11,483 nucleotides of DNA from contig JADHZB010000489.1 in the NCBI GenBank assembly GCA_015657535.1, positions 1 through 11,483 of the forward strand, written 5' to 3'. The notes beneath the pieces are model-generated. The model was given only the letters and a program-made list of their open reading frames with translations. It was not told the origin of the DNA and searched no databases. How positions within the stretch are numbered: the stretch's first letter is position 1; each line of letters opens with the position of its first letter. A program made the translations under genes and the position numbers. This document shows, in pieces, positions 8,895 to 11,483 of the stretch. The DNA is from Nephromyces sp. MM_2019. Lineage: Eukaryota; Apicomplexa; Aconoidasida; Nephromycida.

Positions 8895-9236
8895 CTACTT
8901 ATTGGCAGACTTATAGGGAAACCGTTGACGAATCATTTGAAGTATATAATGCAACCATTTAAATTCGAAGACTCTGCTGGTAGAGTTTCCCAACGACAAA
9001 TCCCTAAATGGACCAGCATATTTGCAAGCAATTAAAAAAAAAAAATAAGCAGAGAGCAATATATATATAACGAAAGCTGCCGTGCATAACACTTGAAGGA
9101 TGCTGAAGCTCATGTTTTGCGCAGGCACAGAAAGTATAATAAAGGAGGCGCAGGCTGCAAGGATGCTGTTACTGAAGTACCTGGTAAAAGCAGCTCCGTA
9201 TATTTGTACGTTGTGAACGAGAAGCCCACCAACCAC
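8895..9236 (-). pseudogene. Nucleotide-sugar-transporter-like C-terminal segment (isolated exon or relic)
   Basis: An open frame of about 113 codons encodes two hydrophobic spans. The first begins VGGLLVHNVQIYGAAFTRYF and runs into SNSILAACASFIILSV. The second is ILQVLCTAAFVIYILLSAYF, followed by a hydrophilic tail to TAG at 8895. The pattern GGLLV..V..Y......+.F..S is like the last part of SLC35A-type Golgi nucleotide-sugar transporters (GGLLV..V.KYADN..K.FA.S). These move UDP- or CMP-sugars into the lumen. I could not find the other eight or so helices nearby. The frame is closed just upstream by TAA (9251..9249), and the 12 bases between contain no AG, so no canonical acceptor can start this exon. 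It may be a decayed copy, an unusual splice, or a chance resemblance. Confidence 0.35.
9034..9045 (+). repeat. Run of twelve A
   Basis: An A12 homopolymer inside the transporter-like segment. On the minus strand it encodes the Phe-rich part of the second hydrophobic span. Such a run is a likely spot for indels, real or from sequencing, which matters for the open frame across it. Confidence 0.9.
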
Positions 9237-9521
9237 AGGATTCGGCCATTATGAGACTAGCTACTCTTTGGGGGTGCGTGAGGGAAAATTTACGCGATTA
9301 CCAACTTGTTGTAGCAGAAGTAACTCGCTGCCACACGAAAATACAATTTAAGTGAGAAAACATGTTGAGAACAGTTTTAGCCTCCTTAGACAACGAAACA
9401 AAATACGAGCAGAGAAAATGCGGGTATCATCGTTTAGTATTGCAGGCATGGCAGTGTGATGCAATAGCGAGGGCACTCGGAAAATGAGATAATTCATTCC
9501 AAGCACTCTACGGCGCGCTCG

Positions 9522-9525
9522 AAAA
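9522..9525 (-). terminator. Pol III terminator of tRNA-Ala
   Basis: On the minus strand TTTT follows the tRNA-Ala 3' end three bases after the discriminator (A-CCA-TTTT). This is the usual position for a Pol III stop. Confidence 0.75.
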
Positions 9526-9528
9526 TGG

Positions 9529-9600
9529 TGGACCGAACGGGAATTGAACCCGTGGCCTTTCGCATGCGAAGCGAACATGATACCACTACACCACCGGCCC
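9529..9600 (-). tRNA. tRNA-Ala(CGC): Alanine tRNA, tRNA-Ala(CGC)
   Basis: This tRNA decodes GCG alanine codons in cytosolic translation. The 72-base gene folds cleanly. The acceptor stem is GGGCCGG/TCGGTCC and contains the G3·U70 wobble pair, the alanine identity determinant. The anticodon stem TTCGC/GCGAA closes the loop TTCGCAT with anticodon CGC. The T arm is ACGGG-TTCAATT-CCCGT, and the discriminator is A at 9529. There is no intron. The A box (TGGTGTAGTGG, complement of 9583..9593) and B box are both present. The three bases after the discriminator happen to read CCA, before a TTTT terminator. Eukaryotes normally add CCA after transcription, so this is likely coincidental. It lies on the same strand as uL3m and the transporter-like segment. 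Confidence 0.96.
9540..9550 (-). promoter_or_regulatory. B box of tRNA-Ala
   Basis: GGTTCAATTCC on the minus strand matches the Pol III B-box consensus closely and lies in the T arm. Together with the A box at 9583..9593 it forms a complete type 2 internal promoter. Confidence 0.85.
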
Positions 9601-9608
9601 TTACGTAG

Positions 9609-9633
9609 GGGCCGAGATTCCATGGGCCGAGAT
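9609..9633 (-). repeat. Two 10-base direct repeats just upstream of tRNA-Ala
   Basis: ATCTCGGCCC (minus strand) occurs at 9609..9618 and 9624..9633, 15 bases apart, within 35 bases of the tRNA 5' end. The tRNA itself begins GGGCCGG, so the flank is locally rich in GGCC. It could be a binding site pair or a small duplication. Confidence 0.7.
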
Positions 9634-9647
9634 ATTATAAACATCCA

Positions 9648-9665
9648 TCGCGGAGTAGTCCGCGA
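9648..9665. other. 7-bp perfect hairpin upstream of tRNA-Ala
   Basis: TCGCGGA-GTAG-TCCGCGA forms a perfect 7-bp GC-rich stem with a 4-base loop, 47 bases 5' of tRNA-Ala. No T-run follows on either strand, so it is not an obvious terminator. Role unknown. Confidence 0.6.
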
Positions 9666-10767
9666 CGAGGGGTTTAGGTACGTTAGTTATATGTAAGAAG
9701 GATTTAAACCATCGTTTAGAGAGAATTGCTGAACCCTGGACACAAAATTCTCTTAAGAGATGTTCTGGTATTAAGTTAAACCATAATACTTTGAGAAATC
9801 TAAAAGTACGGCCCGGCTCGGCCAGTATACCTTTTCATCAGAAACATACGCTACAAAATAAATGGCAAGCTACACTTGCTGCACATTAGATTTATCTCAA
9901 AAATATAGCTAGTGTAAAACTCGACTTGCCTAGAGCTAGAAAAACTCAAAAGTAGTAAACTTATGCAGACACATTGGCTAACATTGGTGTATACGGACTC
10001 CGAAGTCTTGCTACTATCCTCTGTAGTTGATTGCATTACTATTCACCCTCCAGTTTACTTCTATTATCCCACTTTGCTGTGCCGTAGATCAAGTCCAACG
10101 GCTCTATCAGTGTAACTGTGTATATGCTTTCACACATGTCGTGCACATTGTAATCAATCCCAAAGTGGTTTCGCCATATATATGTGTTGGTCATGAGGAA
10201 GTTTAACGCGTTTCTACTGCTCTCTAAGTCAACTGACTATCTTGGTACGGATGACGTTGCTGCCCTTGCATCAAAAAATCATTGTGATATCCACATGCCA
10301 ATCACGAAAAACACCGCACTAGTCACATTAAAATTATTAGTAGCGGCTTTTTGCAATACACACAAAGAAAACAAGAGAACCTCAAGTTCCGCTTTTGCTT
10401 ATATTGGAGCTTATTTAAGCAAAAGCATTCTCCAATCTGAAAAGCATTACTCGCCGAACGTCTGTAAAAAATTGTAATATTTTATTAACTTAAATCCGTC
10501 CGTCGTTAAAGCTAGACTGCAGGATTGTTAACTAATGTAAACAAACAAAAAAATATCGTGCAAGGTTGCATCTTTTAAAGAAAAAAAAGAGATTCCCACC
10601 ATTTAATGCCTTCATCTTGCTTTTGGAGTGGGTTCATTAAATGGCGCTCAAAATTGGCTGCTACCATTAATCTGGTGCCGGCAGTTCGTTTAGACAATCC
10701 GTTTTATCATGTGATGTACGCAGACTGTACTACTACCGCCATTAGTGGCGCGTTGTATCATGGTGGA
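9666..10767. other. Stretch without a recognisable gene (two weak plus-strand frames)
   Basis: No known family is seen. A plus-strand frame at 10184..10477 (97 codons; TDYLGTDDVAALASKNHCD, then LVTLKLLVAAFCNTHKENK) overlaps the foldback at 10391..10436. Another begins at ATG 10606 and stays open to the repeat boundary at 10767 (WRSKLAATINLVPAVRLD, NPFYHVMYADCTTTAISG); its composition looks coding-like but I recognise no domain. The minus strand shows no extension of the transporter-like segment. Confidence 0.3.
10391..10436 (+). other. 11-bp hairpin with possible pseudoknot
   Basis: GCTTTTGCTTA (10391..10401) is perfectly complementary to TAAGCAAAAGC (10416..10426). The 14-base loop contains ATTGGAG (10403..10409), complementary to CTCCAAT (10430..10436) four bases after the stem. 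That is the layout of an H-type pseudoknot. It sits inside the weak plus-strand frame 10184..10477. Confidence 0.6.
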
Positions 10768-11483
10768 ATAAGTGAGCACTTCTATATACAGATACTATAT
10801 TATCTTTGTTTCTACTGTAATTTAAACTCTGAAGCTCTAAACCTGCATACTCAGCAGAGTGAGCGTGGCTCTCGAGAAATTCAATACTATATGACGTGCT
10901 ATATCTTGTCTCATTTAGGGTACGTGTGTCCACCGGGGTATAGCAGTTGTGCGCTTCTCCAGCTATCAAAAAAACCAAATTCCTATATCATTCACACATC
11001 TTTTATAATCCATACCAACTTAAATATCTACGCTTTTGAGGCTGCAGAAGATACCATCTTATTATTCTCAGCAATGCCATAATAGAGAACACAGTAGTTC
11101 TTCTCTCATTCTTTATGAACACCAAAGATAGTTGTGTTGGTTTAGAATGGTTCAGAGAATAGGCAATAACTGTCACACATGTAAATTCTGAATAAATAAA
11201 ATTGTGATTAGTCATCAATATGAAGCTATGCTGCCAAATAGCATGGTATGGAAGGAAGGCGCAGGGACCGTCGTGAAAAGAACAAATAAGGTATATATAC
11301 TACAAATAAGCGGCACATTGAGCATATGGAAGCACTAGCATTCATATTTTCTTGGTTCTGTGTGATTCGTATATATAATTATTTGTATAATTTTGAAGGC
11401 TATTGAAGGACTGATATTTTGCAAAGGTCATTACACAAAACACTGAGGATTTATATTAGAATTAGTTGGTTAGAGTTCGGAGT
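10768..11483 (-). repeat. Right arm of 716-base terminal inverted repeat
   Basis: Reverse complement of 1..716 with a single difference at 10777. It ends exactly at the last base of the window. The 3' end is G/T-rich (TTAGTTGGTTAGAGTTCGGAGT without a regular period). The minus-strand frames here are copies of those in the left arm. Inward of 10768 the sequence is unrelated to that inside the left arm. Confidence 0.97.

Noticed and set aside
9526..9528. Encoded CCA after tRNA-Ala as evidence of a bacterial or organellar tRNA
   Set aside because: The TTTT that follows, the internal A/B boxes and the lack of encoded CCA in tRNA-Sec point to a eukaryotic gene; three matching bases can occur by chance.
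9348..9644. 98-codon minus-strand frame
   Set aside because: It is the read-through of the tRNA-Ala gene and its flanks; the middle residues are encoded by the tRNA itself.
9700..9710. B-box-like GGTTTAAATCC on the minus strand, possible further tRNA
   Set aside because: The T stem has a mismatch, and no acceptor, D or anticodon stems fit around it.

Overview
This is eukaryotic, probably nuclear, DNA that begins and ends in a near-perfect 716-base terminal inverted repeat (1..716 and 10768..11483). The eukaryotic assignment rests on three things: a spliced nuclear-style gene for a mitochondrial ribosomal protein, tRNA genes with internal Pol III A/B boxes, and a selenocysteine tRNA with the eukaryal/archaeal 9+4 fold. 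tRNA-Sec is missing from land plants and most fungi, so an animal, alga or protist is likely. A protist (alveolate-like) fits the small AT-rich introns, but the sequence does not prove a lineage. No bacterial operon, phage or CRISPR signal was seen.

Layout. After the left repeat comes tRNA-Sec(UCA) at 801..887 with an unusually GC-rich 3' flank. From 970 to 4118 there is no recognisable gene; the best candidate is a two-exon coding stretch at 2271..2758 of unknown function, with in-frame interruptions. The central gene, on the minus strand at 7781..4119, is a four-exon mitochondrial uL3 (MRPL3-like) gene. Joining the exons by canonical GT..AG introns gives a continuous 574-residue product: a presequence, a long Ser-rich extension, then a complete uL3 domain. 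Further right on the minus strand are an isolated exon-like segment resembling the C-terminal end of a nucleotide-sugar transporter (8895..9236) and tRNA-Ala(CGC) at 9529..9600. Small repeats and hairpins lie upstream of tRNA-Ala, and a possible pseudoknot lies at 10391..10436. The right repeat closes the window.

The confident genes (uL3m, tRNA-Sec, tRNA-Ala) all serve translation but share no operon; they look like ordinary neighbouring genes. The main open question is what the inverted repeats are: ends of a linear molecule, ends of a large element, or two inverted copies of a dispersed repeat at which an assembly stopped. Host single-copy genes inside favour the last, but the window alone cannot settle it.
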